Below are positions 35,609-46,699 of a DNA stretch of 64,000 nucleotides, piece after piece. The notes under the pieces are model-generated. The model did not search any database, had not been told where the DNA came from, and saw nothing but the letters and a program-made list of their open reading frames with translations. Both the position numbers and the translations under genes were made by a program. The first letter of the stretch is position 1. Each line of letters opens with the position of its first letter. Location: NCBI GenBank assembly GCA_015680685.1, contig MNCI01035818.1:36344-100343 (forward strand), written 5' to 3'. Source of the DNA: Gnetum montanum. Its lineage: Eukaryota > Streptophyta > Gnetopsida > Gnetales > Gnetaceae.

Positions 35609-37218
35609 GAATGAAAACTTGTCCTCAAGTTCCTTATAAAATATTGGGAAGGTATGGGATTATTGACTAATTGACAACGAACAGTGGAATGGGATGATAG
35701 ACTCAACATGCCCATTGAATGGATCAATAAGCATATTACAACATTAGTGTTCATGACCATTTTGGTGAACACTTGTACATAAATGACATCCAAGCCTTTA
35801 TTTGATAGCTTGTAGAGAAAGAGAGAGAAAGAAAATGGAGTGTGTTACCACTAATGCTAAGATTGTGCTTTTTGTTATTTATCCATAGCCATGCCACCAA
35901 ACTTGCTCCTTTCATAAATGCTCTAGTTTTGGTCCATCCTGAGTGCTGCCTCCAAGCCTAGTCCATTATTTGTATGATCGCCATTTGCACACACAACACA
36001 GTCACAAATGAGCAAGGATAGATAAACCACAATGCAGTTGATACCTTGCCTCAATATGAAGCACATTGGTTGAGTTGTGGTTATGGTAGAACCTGGTTTG
36101 GAGATTTATCACAGGTGACTACCCAAGGTGTAGGGCTTAGGTGAATAGTAAAATGAAATAAACTGAAAAATTTGTGCCAAGGCCCCAACGACTAAGAGTG
36201 AACCTCTTGTAGCTATAAGATGAAAAAACATGAGGAACAAGAAAGATGAAAAATATCAATGACAATGGCAATAAAATGGATGTCATGGATGGGGATGAAA
36301 CAAGAAATGATTAATTGTAGGAAATGTTTAAGGGAAAGAAGTTAATAATTGTACCAAAAAGAAATGCCATTGGGTCATCCCCAAAGCAGGCTCATGCCCT
36401 TTATGCCTTGACAAACCCACAAACCAAATAGTTCATAGGCTCTAGAAATGTCATTTGGAAGCAGGAGTTAAAAATTTACCTATAAGAATTCACCAATGCA
36501 AAACAATGCATCAACCTAAAATAGACTAATGATAAAATTGACAATGAGGTGGAAAATGGAAAAAAATATGGAGAGGAGAGAATGGAATGGAATCCCAAGA
36601 ACAAGGTTGTGTAAAACCTCTTGTGTATTTCATGGTTAAGATAACTAAGTAGAACTCATTCCAAATCTAGACTCAAACCAACCACATTCAATGACCTTGC
36701 ATCAATACACTTGGCCAATCCATCCACTTGAAGCAACAAGAATGCTTCCACAAAAATTCACCACCATTTCGAGGAGAGTGAGATGGAGAAGCAGGAAGCA
36801 AGAAAGGGCCTTAGTTAGAGAAAACCTTTAGGCATGGGTAACATGTCTTTCCAGTGCCATAACTAGTTCTTATAGCCCATATTGATTTATTATGTCTAAG
36901 GGGTGTGGTTTGAATTCTCACATTTTTCTCTTTTTTCTCTTTTTTTTTGATGTTTATCCAAAAGAACTACACTATGCAAAGACTTATTTTTATTCATTCA
37001 GCTACCTAATATTTGAACAATGTCAGAATGGCAGAAAACCCAAGAAAAAGCATCCAAGCACCCAAGAGGATGGACAAAACCAATGCATTGAATCCCCTTG
37101 AAGTCACACCCTTTTCATCCTTTGAGTCTTTTCTTGGTTTGAAAAATACCCAGCCACCAATTCATTAATAAGTTTACTTAGAAAAAGGGGACTATACAGT
37201 TCCAAGCCAAAGGAGACC
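35603..37218 (-). repeat. E2 post-integrase region
   Basis: Aligns with E1 19262-21050 ('aactaagagtgaa', 'ccttagttagag', 'ttaggcatgggtaacatg', 'tattatgtctaaggggtgtg'). It has no long ORF and runs into the assembly gap. Confidence 0.65.
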
Positions 37219-37520
37219 NNNNNNNNNNNNNNNNNNNNNNNNNNNNNNNNNNNNNNNNNNNNNNNNNNNNNNNNNNNNNNNNNNNNNNNNNNNNNNNNNN
37301 NNNNNNNNNNNNNNNNNNNNNNNNNNNNNNNNNNNNNNNNNNNNNNNNNNNNNNNNNNNNNNNNNNNNNNNNNNNNNNNNNNNNNNNNNNNNNNNNNNNN
37401 NNNNNNNNNNNNNNNNNNNNNNNNNNNNNNNNNNNNNNNNNNNNNNNNNNNNNNNNNNNNNNNNNNNNNNNNNNNNNNNNNNNNNNNNNNNNNNNNNNNN
37501 NNNNNNNNNNNNNNNNNNNN
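37219..37520. other. Assembly gap (302 N)
   Basis: Run of 302 N inside E2. By comparison with E1 it hides the end of the integrase gene and the start of the post-integrase region. Confidence 0.99.
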
Positions 37521-38450
37521 ATTTGAAATTTAGTACATTGTGGCACATGTGTGGGATTCCAATAGAGAACCTTATCTCCTAGCTAATATTTAACTTTTCT
37601 AATTCTTAGGTCATGACATTGTTTATTGAAGGCCTTGTGCAATTTGTTAGATGATAGGGCAGCTAATCGGTTTTCATCTAGCAAGTTAAGGATTACTAAC
37701 CATTTTTTCTATGCTAGATCAAGGTCAAGGTTGAGGTCACATGCCGTGGATAATTTATGGAGCTCAGTTTGAATGGAAAGTGTTGGTAATTTACCATACA
37801 CTAACTCATAGGGAGAGTAGCCTGTAGGGAGTTTCCATGTGGAGTGGTATGCCCAAAGAGCATCATTCAATTTAGTGCTCCAGTCTCGCCTAAACTTGCT
37901 AATAGTTCTTATCAATATCTTCGTAATCTCCCTGTTGGTGACTTCTACTTGACCGTTCGCTTGGGGTGGTATGGTGTAGTCAATTTATTCTCAACCCCTA
38001 AGTGTTGCATTAATTTCTGAAAAGTTGCACATATGAAGTGGGCACCATTATCTAAAATAAGTGCATGAGGCACACCAAACCTATTTATGATTTTTTGTTG
38101 AACAAATCGTGCAGCTGTAGATGATGTACAATCCTTAACAGTAGCTACTTCTACCCATTTATTTAGGTAATCAATAGCAACAATGATATAGGCTTTTCCA
38201 TTTAACATTGGTGTAATTGACCCCATAAAATTAATTCCCCAAATGTTGAACGGTTCTAATGGTTGGATCCATTATTGCGGACCCTCCATTCTAGCAGTTA
38301 TTTCCCCATCACGTTGACAGTGCTCACAAGATTGGACAAATTGATGGGTGTCTCGAAACAATGTAGGCCAATAATATCCTACAAGCAAGATCTTGATGGC
38401 CATTTGTCTCTTAGTGTAATGACCCCCACAAGGACCCTCATGAGCATCTT
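37521..38450 (-). pseudogene. E2 integrase
   Basis: Open pieces 37945-38226 and 37709-37915 cover the catalytic core and C-terminal part. They show A-L-I-L-D-N-G-A-H-F, K-L-T-T-P-Y-H-P, then a one-base frameshift near 37963, and S-P-Y-E-L-V-Y-G-K. The first catalytic Asp position reads Asn in W-G-I-N-F-M-G (38230-38232), as in E1. The H-H-C-C zinc region lies at about 38310-38450, with stops. Confidence 0.85.
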
Positions 38451-38741
38451 GGAGAACTTGCAGTTGATCTATATTGGGGACATACCATCAAACCAAGCCA
38501 TCATAACGCACTTTGTAAAGTTTCCTATTAATCTCCATAAAGTACTTGGCTCGGTGAAGAAACTTTTTTTCTTCTTAAGGTTTAATACTTGTGGTGTTTG
38601 TTGGGTGAGGAGATAGGTAAGAATGCTACTGTACTAGTTTGTCTTCATGGGTGATTGATTACTCACTACACCAGTAAAGAGGAATTCATTAGGAAAATAA
38701 TCAAAAATTGGATACTCATCCTCTTTGTTATCACATCACAA

Positions 38742-38990
38742 CTAAGATAAATGATCAGCAACTACGTTCTTGATGCCTTTACGATCAATCATTGTAAGAT
38801 CGAACTCTTGTAAGATTATAAGCCATCGTATGATATGAGGGCTTACCATTGGCTTATTCATGAGGAACCTTATTGCACTATGATTTGTATGTATATATAC
38901 ATTATATCCCAATACATAGTGTCTAAACTTTTCTAGTGCAAACACTATAGCCATTAATTCTTTCTCTATGGTAGTGTAGTTAAGTTGTGC
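38742..38990 (-). pseudogene. E2 RNase H domain
   Basis: The 70-codon open piece has A-L-E-K-F-R-H-Y-V-L-G, then T-N-H-S-A-I-R-F-L, and L-Q-E-F-D-L-T-M-I-D-R-K-G...V-A-D-H-L-S. The usual T-D-H is T-N-H (38883-38885), removing a catalytic acidic residue. E1 retains the Asp there. Confidence 0.85.
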
Positions 38991-39029
38991 ACCAGCGATA
39001 CTTCTACTTGCACAGTGGATATAATAAGA

Positions 39030-39990
39030 ATGCTTTTGGTCATCTAACTATGTAAGTACGGCTCCTAATGAATAGTTAGATGTGTCAATCATGATATGGA
39101 ATGGTTTGGACCAATCAGGAGCTTGTAGAATGGGTGTTTCTACTAGCTTCTATTTCAGAGTTTGAAAAGCTAATTCACATTCCCTGGTCCACTCGAAAGG
39201 TACATCCTTTTTCATTAATTCCGCCAATGGTTTGGAAACCTTTGAAAAGTTCTTAATAAATCTCCTATAGTAGCCAATATGTCCAAGGAATGACTGAATA
39301 TCTTTGATAGTTTCTAGTTGATGGGTAATTCCTTGGATAACTTTGATTTTCTCGGGGTTTACCTCTATCCCTGTGTGTGAGATTTTGTGCCCTAGTACTA
39401 TATCCTCTTGGATCATCAAATGGCTTTTCTGCCAATTGAGCCTCAAATTGGTTTCTACACATCTTTATAATACTTGCTCTAACTAGTCCAAGGCTTGATC
39501 AAAGTTTGCTCCATAGGTGGAGAAATCATCCATAAAGACTTCTACACCATTTCCTATTTGTTGTTGGAAGATACTTAGAACTAGTCGTTGAAATGTTGCA
39601 AGGGCATTGCACAAGCCAAACAACATTTGTTTCTATGCAAATGTTCCCTAAGGACTGGTGAACATAGTCTTCGCTTGGTCTTCTAGGGCTATTTATATTT
39701 GATTATATTCGCTATATCCATCCAGAAAATTGTAGTAGTGATGCCCTGCAATGGTGTCTAAGACTTGGTCAACAAATGGCAACGAAAAGTGATCTTTGAA
39801 TGTTGCCATATTCAGTAGCCTAAAATCTATGCACACCCTCCATTTGCCTCCCTTTTTAGGCACAATAGCTAAGGGGCTAACCCATTCGCTATCAGCAATG
39901 GGGTATATGAACCCAGCCTTGAGAAGTTATTCGATTTCTTCCTTGACTACTTGCTTCAACTTTGGGTTCAAATGCATCTGCAGTTGTCTT
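39030..39990 (-). pseudogene. E2 reverse transcriptase
   Basis: F-M-D-D-F-S catalytic motif, with Asp codons at 39525-39530. Downstream, the 98-codon piece 39150-39446 holds V-L-G-H-K-I-S, S-F-L-G-H-I-G-Y-Y-R-R-F-I and P-L-A-E-L-M-K, the thumb/connection signature of Ty3/gypsy RT. The N-terminal part (39700-39990) is frameshifted but has the H-F-[SP]-L-P-F-V-D-Q and K-G-G-K-W-R-V equivalents. Confidence 0.88.
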
Positions 39991-40505
39991 AGAGGCTTCA
40001 TGGAGGGGTTGGTGTAAATCCTATGTTGGCATATCCTAGGATCTATTCTAGTTAATTTGGGATATGATCAAGTGAAGGTTTTTGACCATCTATTGATTAC
40101 CTTTAGCAATTCTTCTTTCTGTTGAGGAGCAAGCTTAGCGCTGATAATTACTGATTTTCCATTTTTAAGGAACGTGTAATCCATACTGGTGGGTAATGGT
40201 TTCAGCTTGAGGGGCTTTTGCTTAAATTTCTTAGGGATTTCAAACTTCCCCCAGTTGACATTTTCAAGGTTAAGACTTGGAAGCTAGTAGTGGACTTGCT
40301 CTAATGCATCTATGCTATCAATGTAAGTGCAAGTCAAACCCTTAGTTGGTTCCATGCATATAAGTGAACTACTTTCTTGATCAGTTGTCAACCACTGAGT
40401 GCCTTCCTATTGTGTGGCTACTGCATACAGGCATCTTTATATGTTGATCACTTGTGCACACTGATTGCATGCAAGCAATGTTAAACTTTTCAAAAACTAT
40501 GACCT

Positions 40506-40860
40506 CTATATGCAATTACACCCTGTGTCACTGTATACGATACATGGAACTTTCTTCTTCTTGATCTTTCCGAATTTATTTTCCTTTGATATTCCAAATG
40601 CATCAATGGTGCTTAGCCATGCTCTTCCCATTATGATTAGGAAGTCCCCCTTATCGGTCTTCACTTGAATAACTAGAAAGTCAACTAGGTACGACCACCC
40701 ACAAATAGTGGTAACAATGTCTTCCACCAGTCCCAATGGGATAGTGATGGACTGGTCAGCCAACTCTAGATGGTTGTTTCTCTTTTTCAATGGAGGCAGG
40801 TTCTAGGCCTTGTACATTTCTTGAGAAATCAAGTTGACACTAGAACCTAAATCCAAAAGA
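40506..40860 (-). pseudogene. E2 aspartic protease
   Basis: The open piece 40506-40790 contains A-D-Q-S-I-T-I-P-L-G-L-V-E-D and I-I-M-G-R-A-W-L-S-T. Upstream, the active-site loop reads D-L-G-S-S-V-N (about 40835-40855), the D-L-G variant common in Athila proteases. A stop separates it from the rest. Confidence 0.82.
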
Positions 40861-41589
40861 GCCTTGCACAGTGCATTTCTAGCAATTTGTAAGTATATCA
40901 GAGGACTCCCAGGATTAGAGAATTTCCTAGCAAGGTGGCTAGCTTTGATCTAATCGGCAATGACATGTGTTAGCATGACCGTATGTGTTGAGTGTGGTGG
41001 TTGAGTTGAAGGAGGCTCCAAAGTTTTGATTGATACTGAGGCATCTAAGGAATCAACCGCTTGTGATTGCAAGGGCTTGGTTGATCTGTTGGTCCTAAAG
41101 AAAGGTATTTTCTTCATGTGGTTGTTGGAACCAATAGTAGGTTGAGAGTTAACAGCCCTTATGGCATTACATTGCTACAACCGGGTAGATATTTCACATT
41201 GCATAGTTGGAGCAAGTGGTAGTGGAGCTATTGGTGGAAGAGATAGCTGAATGAAAAGGATGATATGCTTGCAAAATATCACCCCTAGAAGAGGGAGTCC
41301 CATAATACTCATGGGCTTGGTAGTGAGGTTGAGGAGTGATGTGACCAGTAGAGTCACGTGGGGAGATTGCCTACTACACATAATATCCATATAGGTCAGG
41401 TTGTTGATAAGGATACTACTGCCTTGGTGGTGGCATTCCTCATGATTGTGGGTGCTAGCACTATTGATATTCCTCAATTGGTTGTGGTGGAGTTCCACCT
41501 AGATAATACGTTAACAGTTGGTGGAACTATCTTGGGTTACCTTGGGGGTAAGGTAACCTTCGGGGTGCTTACTATTTGTTTAATCGTGG

Positions 41590-43490
41590 GTTGAGTGCAT
41601 ACACCCCAGACTCTTGTAGATGTGAGATTATAGAGCAACATCCCTTAGGATGGTCATATTGACATATTTCACATCCACTATCATTGTCTATTTCTGACTT
41701 TATAACCTCTTCAATGATGGCAACCTTACCCTTACCCTTGCTATATGCATGTTCAGCCTCTTTCTATTTTCTTTTCTCACTACCTTGCTCTATAGAATCC
41801 TCTACTATTTTTAGAATAGTTTGAAATCTATTATTTAGGGAATCCCACATTTGGTATACCTTTGCCTAAACTTTTGATGTCATATTTTGGATAGGCAAAG
41901 TTTTCCTATTCACCATCTCTTCAAGTGGTAACTCTTCTTCATCTTCACAAATCTTACTCCCCTCTTCCAAAGGGAAGGATCTTGGTTATACTCTTCCATA
42001 CTTTCTCTCTTCCATAGCTCACCTTATTCTTTAGCAACTTGCTCCAATAGTCTTTGAATTTGATGAAACCTAAGCTCAAATAATCTTCCTTGGGCATAAG
42101 TCCCAAGGGTTCTTCTCGTTTCATGCCTAAACCCATCCATGAGATGGCAGAATTGATCCCTTTGCAAATAACCATGGCCAGGACAATGATGTAATAGTGC
42201 ATAGTATCAGTCCATGGTAGCATCCAAGGGTTCATGTTCTCTATGTTTCCAGCCTTGGATTTGCTTTTGCAAGTTAGATACTCGGGAGTACATTTGGTAC
42301 TTGTCATTAAATAGTTCTAACATAGTACTCCACCTATGAATGGATTCTAGTTCTAAAGACTGGTACTAGCTTTCTACTTCTTTAACTAATGTCTATGGGA
42401 ACAACTTAAGTTTTTGCCATTCATTCTCTATGTTCTATAAGGCACATGCATCATGGAATGCCTATAAATGATTCCAAGGATTAGCATTGTATCCCCTTTC
42501 AAATCGTGGGATGTTGTTCATATCTAATCTCTTGATCCTACTATATTTCTAATGCCTTGTTGGAATTCTAACACCCTCAATTATGTCCAACATACTTCGA
42601 GTAGTGAGGAGGGGTTCATCGTGATCATCTTGTCCATGGTGTCTATGATTCCTACGTTGTTCCCTACTCTCCCTTCTTCTATGTTGTGACTCTCTAGAGT
42701 GCCCTCGTCCCCTTTCCTAGCTATTTTGTCTATGACCTCCACTTTGCCTACCTTTATCCCCATGGTCTTTTTCTTTATGACTATGTCTGAATATTGAAGA
42801 AGATGATGAAGGTGAAGAAGAAGGAGAATCGTCACCATGACGGTGTCTACTACCTTCTCTTCTACGGTCTTGGCCCCGATCGCAATTGCAATCAAAATGT
42901 CCACCTTTATCATGAGTTTGTGTCCCTTTTTCCGACCCTTTATGCCCATGGGTATTAGAACTTGGGTTATGAATAGTGGAATGAAGGTTCTGATACAAAA
43001 CCCCTTTGCCAAAGTCAAGGGGAGGAACATCGTTGGGTGGGCAACTACCTGAGGTAGGTTCACCACCCTCATTTTTGCTTAAAACATGTGGGACATCTTG
43101 AGACCACTTACCCTTCAAAGACTTATGATGTCTCTCCTATTGCAAGTTCCTTTGACATTGTGCCTCCATAGGACGGTATTCTCTCAAGTCATGGTCTTGC
43201 AGAACATATTCTACGTGTAAGTGCAGCATGCCAATTCATGTGAGAGCACGAAGAAGCATGCTCGGGACTGAATGATCAGGAGGTAACACTATGTTACCTT
43301 CTAAGTCTTGCCAACGTAGTTGTTCATCTTGGTGGAGGATAAAGGTGAAGTTTGGTATATACTCATTGGGATGAATATATACCATTTGAACTTGTTGAGG
43401 GATTGGCAGATCAACGTCATGTGTATTACGATACCAACTGTTTCTTAGTTCAGACCTAGGCGGTGAGGCACTTTCATAAGAAGGAGACAT
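41590..43490 (-). pseudogene. E2 gag
   Basis: An ATG at 43488-43490, 136 bases inside the LTR, opens an 84-codon N-terminal piece (43236-43490). After one break comes 42717-43118, with D-V-P-P-L-D-F-G-K-G and then a tract very rich in His, Ser, Asp, Arg and Lys (S-P-S-S-S-P-S-S-S-S). Capsid-like sequence lies at 42100-42580, and a C-I-C-type zinc knuckle region at about 41620-41690. The N-terminal part and the His/Ser/Arg-rich tract are shared with E1 and E4. Several stops and shifts make it non-functional. Confidence 0.82.
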
Positions 43491-43607
43491 ACTTGTCTAT
43501 TTAGTGTGCAATGTATTCTTGTTTATTATTTTCTCAACCAACCCTAAGGGTTCATTCAAATGATGTGAATGATTTCCTATGTTCTAGTTAGCGCACAAAC
43601 AACAAAG

Positions 43608-43626
43608 TTTCTGAGAACAGTGCCAA
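43608..43626 (-). other. E2 primer-binding site
   Basis: The minus strand reads TTGGCACTGTTCTCAGAAA immediately inside the 5' LTR, tRNA-Asp-like as in E1 and E4 but mutated. Confidence 0.55.
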
Positions 43627-44287
43627 TGATGAGAGGCAAGGTACACCTACACTCAACCATACGAATACGAGCGTTTCATGCACGATCCGGTCGAATTCCA
43701 AGGACTAGGTGCTTATGTGCCCTTGTGGAACAAGGATAGGTTGGTTGATCGTTGTCTTCCCAAGCTTACCTATATGTCACAATTGTATGGTTAAGTAAGC
43801 TTGAGGCATATGATTTATAGCTTTTATGGTTTTAAGTCCTGCACTAGTAGGGAAGGATTGAGGTAACTAAGTGACTAATTTAACTTAACTACTCATTAAC
43901 TAAGTTCTAACTAATCCTAACACTAACATTCGTTCCCACTTGCCATACACATCCTGAACCAATGCAACACTATTGAGATTACCAAATGCTAATCGTTACT
44001 GGGTTACTAAGCATTACACGCATGCTGTGCTAATTTAACGATTTGCTTAATTGATCAAAATGAATTGCTGTGCTAATAACAGAAATGTAAAGTGCATAAA
44101 ATAAAATAAATGCATAAAATAAAATAAAATTAAATAAATGCATAAGAAAACAAATCTCAAGTGCTACAAGGATGAATCGAAGAGCTCATCTTTATTGCCA
44201 TACACAAGTTGTGCTCAGGTACACAATGCTTGAATAAAGATCAGTCCACACTTAGACCTCCACTTTGAAATACTCTAACTTTATCTA
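43627..44287 (-). repeat. E2 5' LTR, truncated
   Basis: It starts TGATGAGAGGCAAGG and matches 34621-35300. The match stops at 'aatactctaacttt' (about 44287), where repeat R3b begins. The U3 with TATA box and tandem array is missing, so this LTR has lost its promoter. Confidence 0.88.
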
Positions 44288-44289
44288 AT

Positions 44290-44745
44290 ATTTTCACTTT
44301 GTAAACCCTATCTTTGTTTTTCATGAAAATGTAATATTTGTCTAATAACAAATCTTTGGAAGCAATAAAGTTTGTCTTAGTTTTAATAAAGAAAAATGAA
44401 AATGAAAATGAAAATAAAGAAATGAAAAAATAAAACTGGTTTTAGTTTCAATAAAGAAAAATAGAAATAAAAATAAAAATAAAATAAATCAAAAAATAAA
44501 ATCAAACTCGCAGCGTTTATTTAGAAGCTTCATCACCATAAGATCCAAAACCAAATCAAACGTATGGCAACAAGATCCATAGTTAATGCTTGAAAATTGT
44601 TGATTTAAAATATATTTATGAAATGTAATATAGCTTTTTAAATAGTTCCGCACTTGCCTAAGTTATTCTTGCAGTGGTGAGCCATTAAAACTGCAGAGTA
44701 GCAAGATTCATTAAAAGAAAGAAGTCATGCAATTTAGCCGATTTA
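44290..44745. repeat. Repeat R3b
   Basis: Copy of 29775-30235, including the A-rich GAAAATAAAGAAATGAAAAA stretch and 'tagaagcttcatcaccataagatcc'. It replaces the end of the E2 LTR. Confidence 0.65.
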
Positions 44746-45137
44746 TGTACATATTTATTCCAAATAAATTTATTTATGTTTGGGTTCTGTGAATATCACG
44801 ATCAGCGAGCTGGAGTGAACCCCCGCCTTCTTGAATATCTCGATGCAGCATGAAATTACATATAAGAAAAAATAAGATACAAAGAATTTGCAATAAACTT
44901 ATGGATATTTTATTAAACTTAAAATCACAATAAAACTGATACAACCGTTTGGACTCTTGAAGCTTCAAGATTGCCACAAGATCAATACAAATAATTTTTC
45001 GTACAGGCCATGATAGTCCTTACAGTCAAGAATTTTCTGGAAACCATGGCCGACGTCAAAACAACAAATAAAATTACAAATGTTTTCTTTTCAATAACAC
45101 AAATACAATGTTTTACAAGCTTTTCAGATAGATATTT
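44746..45137 (-). other. Probable 3' flank of the CCR4-like pseudogene
   Basis: Less repetitive and more GC-rich than the surroundings. Read on the minus strand it follows the stop at 45138. AATAAA-like signals are present (for example around 44750-44775), but there is no long poly(A) trace that would prove a retrocopy. Confidence 0.4.
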
Positions 45138-45482
45138 TCAGACCCTTTCCTGTGCCTTGATGGTGTAGCCGGGAAAGGGAGAAGTCACGAGGCATCTTGA
45201 GATGCACACTGCATAAGGAATGATGCCAATGGAAAACCCAGGAAGTGTCTGCGTAAACGTGAATTCTGCCAAAAGAGGAATATGATCCGAAGGCATGGTT
45301 GCCGATGGAATAAATGTACCTTCAACATCCTTGCTTGAAACTAATTCCAGCAACTGGCTCACTTGCAGAGACGTATTTGAATACCATATATAATCCAGTG
45401 TTCCATTGAATGAACGGCCATATGTAGTAAACACTGAGTTCTTTAAAATTTTCGTCCATGAGGAGTAATTGTCTACAAACCT

Positions 45483-45558
45483 CTGGAGTTTTCTGTGCAC
45501 AGAACATGGAAGAATACGCACTGGAGTTTTCTGTGCACAGAACATGGAAGAATACGCA
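45483..45558. repeat. Exact 38-bp tandem duplication inside the CCR4-like sequence
   Basis: Unit CTGGAGTTTTCTGTGCACAG plus 18 more bases, at 45483-45520 and 45521-45558, identical. 38 is not a multiple of three. With the duplication, the S-A-Y-S-S part and the G-T-L-D-Y-I-W part are in one open frame; from a single copy the frame would run into unrelated residues (45322-45507 frame). Confidence 0.95.
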
Positions 45559-46383
45559 CTGGCAAGAGGGAGTTGATGGCTCAAGGATGATGAAAGGCTC
45601 TTGAGAACACCGAATGGATCAGTACTGAAGTCTGGATGACTTCCGTAACTCTCTTCTTGGCAATGAGATCATACACAGCACTCCCTGGTGTACTGTTGAA
45701 ATCGCCGCATAAAACAAATGCATCTGACCTCTGATTTTGCAAGAACACTTGCAAGAACGGCAGCAGATAAAATGCCTGCAACAGCTTGACGTCCCGGTTT
45801 GCAGGATTTCTCCGCAGACGGACCAAGGCCAGAATAGCAATATTTCCTTTGGAGTACCTCTTCTTTGCTGGCGGAGACAGATCGATGTGATTTGTAATGT
45901 CATTGAAATTGACGCAGAATGCATCCTCGGCCAAAAACGTGCTCTCTTTGTAGAATACAGCACAGCCTTCTTGAACAGACGTTGAGCTTTGCTTTCTGGG
46001 AGGCACCGCTGAATTCACTGAGGGAGACACTACCAGCGCCATTTCTTTTGCGCTGAAAGTGTGGCTGTAACCAGCCTCTCCATGGCTGGCCGTATCTGCG
46101 CCTTGAGATGATGAAATTCCACTTTCTGGAGACATACGATATTTGGTAAATACTTCTTCACCTGCTCCAAAATTTTATCGAACCGATGATTCCAATTCAA
46201 AGCATAGCTGGGGCAGTAGTTATGATGCCCAGATGTAGCGTAGATGTCCGCCAGAATGTTGTATGACATCACGCTGAAGCTCGATGTCGCGCTCTGCTTC
46301 ATACCCTCGCCGTGGCTGCAAATCTTGATGAACTTTCTCTCCATTTTGGACGAACAGAACGGAATTACTGCAACTGGAACAGC

Positions 46384-46438
46384 GAAGAATTCACTGCAAA
46401 TGCAACAGCCAAAAGAATTCACTGCAAATGCAACAAAC
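46384..46438. repeat. Short direct repeat in the N-terminal/leader part
   Basis: GAATTCACTGCAAATGCAAC occurs at about 46388-46407 and again at about 46416-46435, 28 bases apart. It lies at the very start of the CCR4-like open frame, which therefore may be leader sequence and not true protein. Confidence 0.85.
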
Positions 46439-46593
46439 ACTTCATTCAACACACTCTCACAAAACTCTCGTTATTTCGGTGACTGCTATGTGGGTTTTTA
46501 TTTCTTTTCTTTGACGCGAACGTTAGCCAGTCAGCCCTCATTTTCACTAATTCATTGACATTTTCATGTATGCCTTCTTGGCTCAGATATTTC

Positions 46594-46696
46594 TAAATAT
46601 TTTGCTGGTGGTAACCTGGTAAACGTTATCCGCTGTGCTTTTTGACTCGTTATTTCTATTAATACTCGATATTTTGCTGGTGGTAACCTGGTAACC
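46594..46696. repeat. Direct repeat upstream of the CCR4-like sequence
   Basis: ATATTTTGCTGGTGGTAACC plus TGGTAA occurs near 46596 and 46670, 74 bases apart. Function unknown. It lies in the probable 5' flank of the pseudogene. Confidence 0.85.
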
Positions 46697-46699
46697 TGA

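Larger units (their letters stand above)
34621..44287 (-). mobile_element. Athila-like Ty3/gypsy retrotransposon E2 (minus strand)
   Basis: Left LTR (34621-35595), PPT, post-integrase region, integrase, RNase H, RT (F-M-D-D-F-S), protease, gag, PBS and a truncated right LTR (43627 to about 44287) lie in the same order and strand as E1. Coding parts are more open than in E1. A 302-base N gap (37219-37520) falls at the integrase C-terminus. The right LTR lacks its U3 and TATA because it ends at repeat R3b, so no right target duplication can be checked. Confidence 0.9.
45138..46452 (-). pseudogene. CCR4-type exonuclease (EEP family) pseudogene
   Basis: Three overlapping minus-strand frames together spell a CCR4-1/2-like deadenylase domain. 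Frame one (46030-46452) has V-M-S-Y-N-I-L-A-D-I-Y-A-T-S, N-Y-C-P-S-Y-A-L-N-W and N-I-V-C-L-Q-K-V-E. After a one-base loss near 46070, frame two (45581-46135) has C-A-V-F-Y-K, D-V-K-L-L-Q and C-G-D-F-N-S-T-P-G-S-A (45692-45709). After another shift in 45641-45660, frame three (45138-45584) has S-H-Q-L-P-L-A-S-A-Y-S-S, G-T-L-D-Y-I-W and P-S-D-H-I-P-L-L-A-E-F. CCR4 enzymes remove mRNA poly(A) tails in the cytoplasm. Here the metal-binding Glu of L-Q-E-V is Lys (46123-46125), the segment with the N-T-H motif is missing before D-V-K-L-L-Q, and the first ~200 residues are absent. The coding part has no introns, suggesting a retrocopy. Frameshifts could partly be assembly errors. Confidence 0.88.

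Noticed and set aside
37178-37548. Apparent 118-122-codon ORFs across the N run
   Set aside because: They consist almost entirely of unknown residues from the 302-base assembly gap.
42581-43072. 163-codon minus-strand frame overlapping E2 gag
   Set aside because: Alternate frame of the gag low-complexity tract; the 42717-43118 frame fits the E1/E4 gag alignment better at its N-terminal part.
45737-45985. 82-codon plus-strand ORF inside the CCR4-like region
   Set aside because: Antisense shadow of the exonuclease frame, with no domain.
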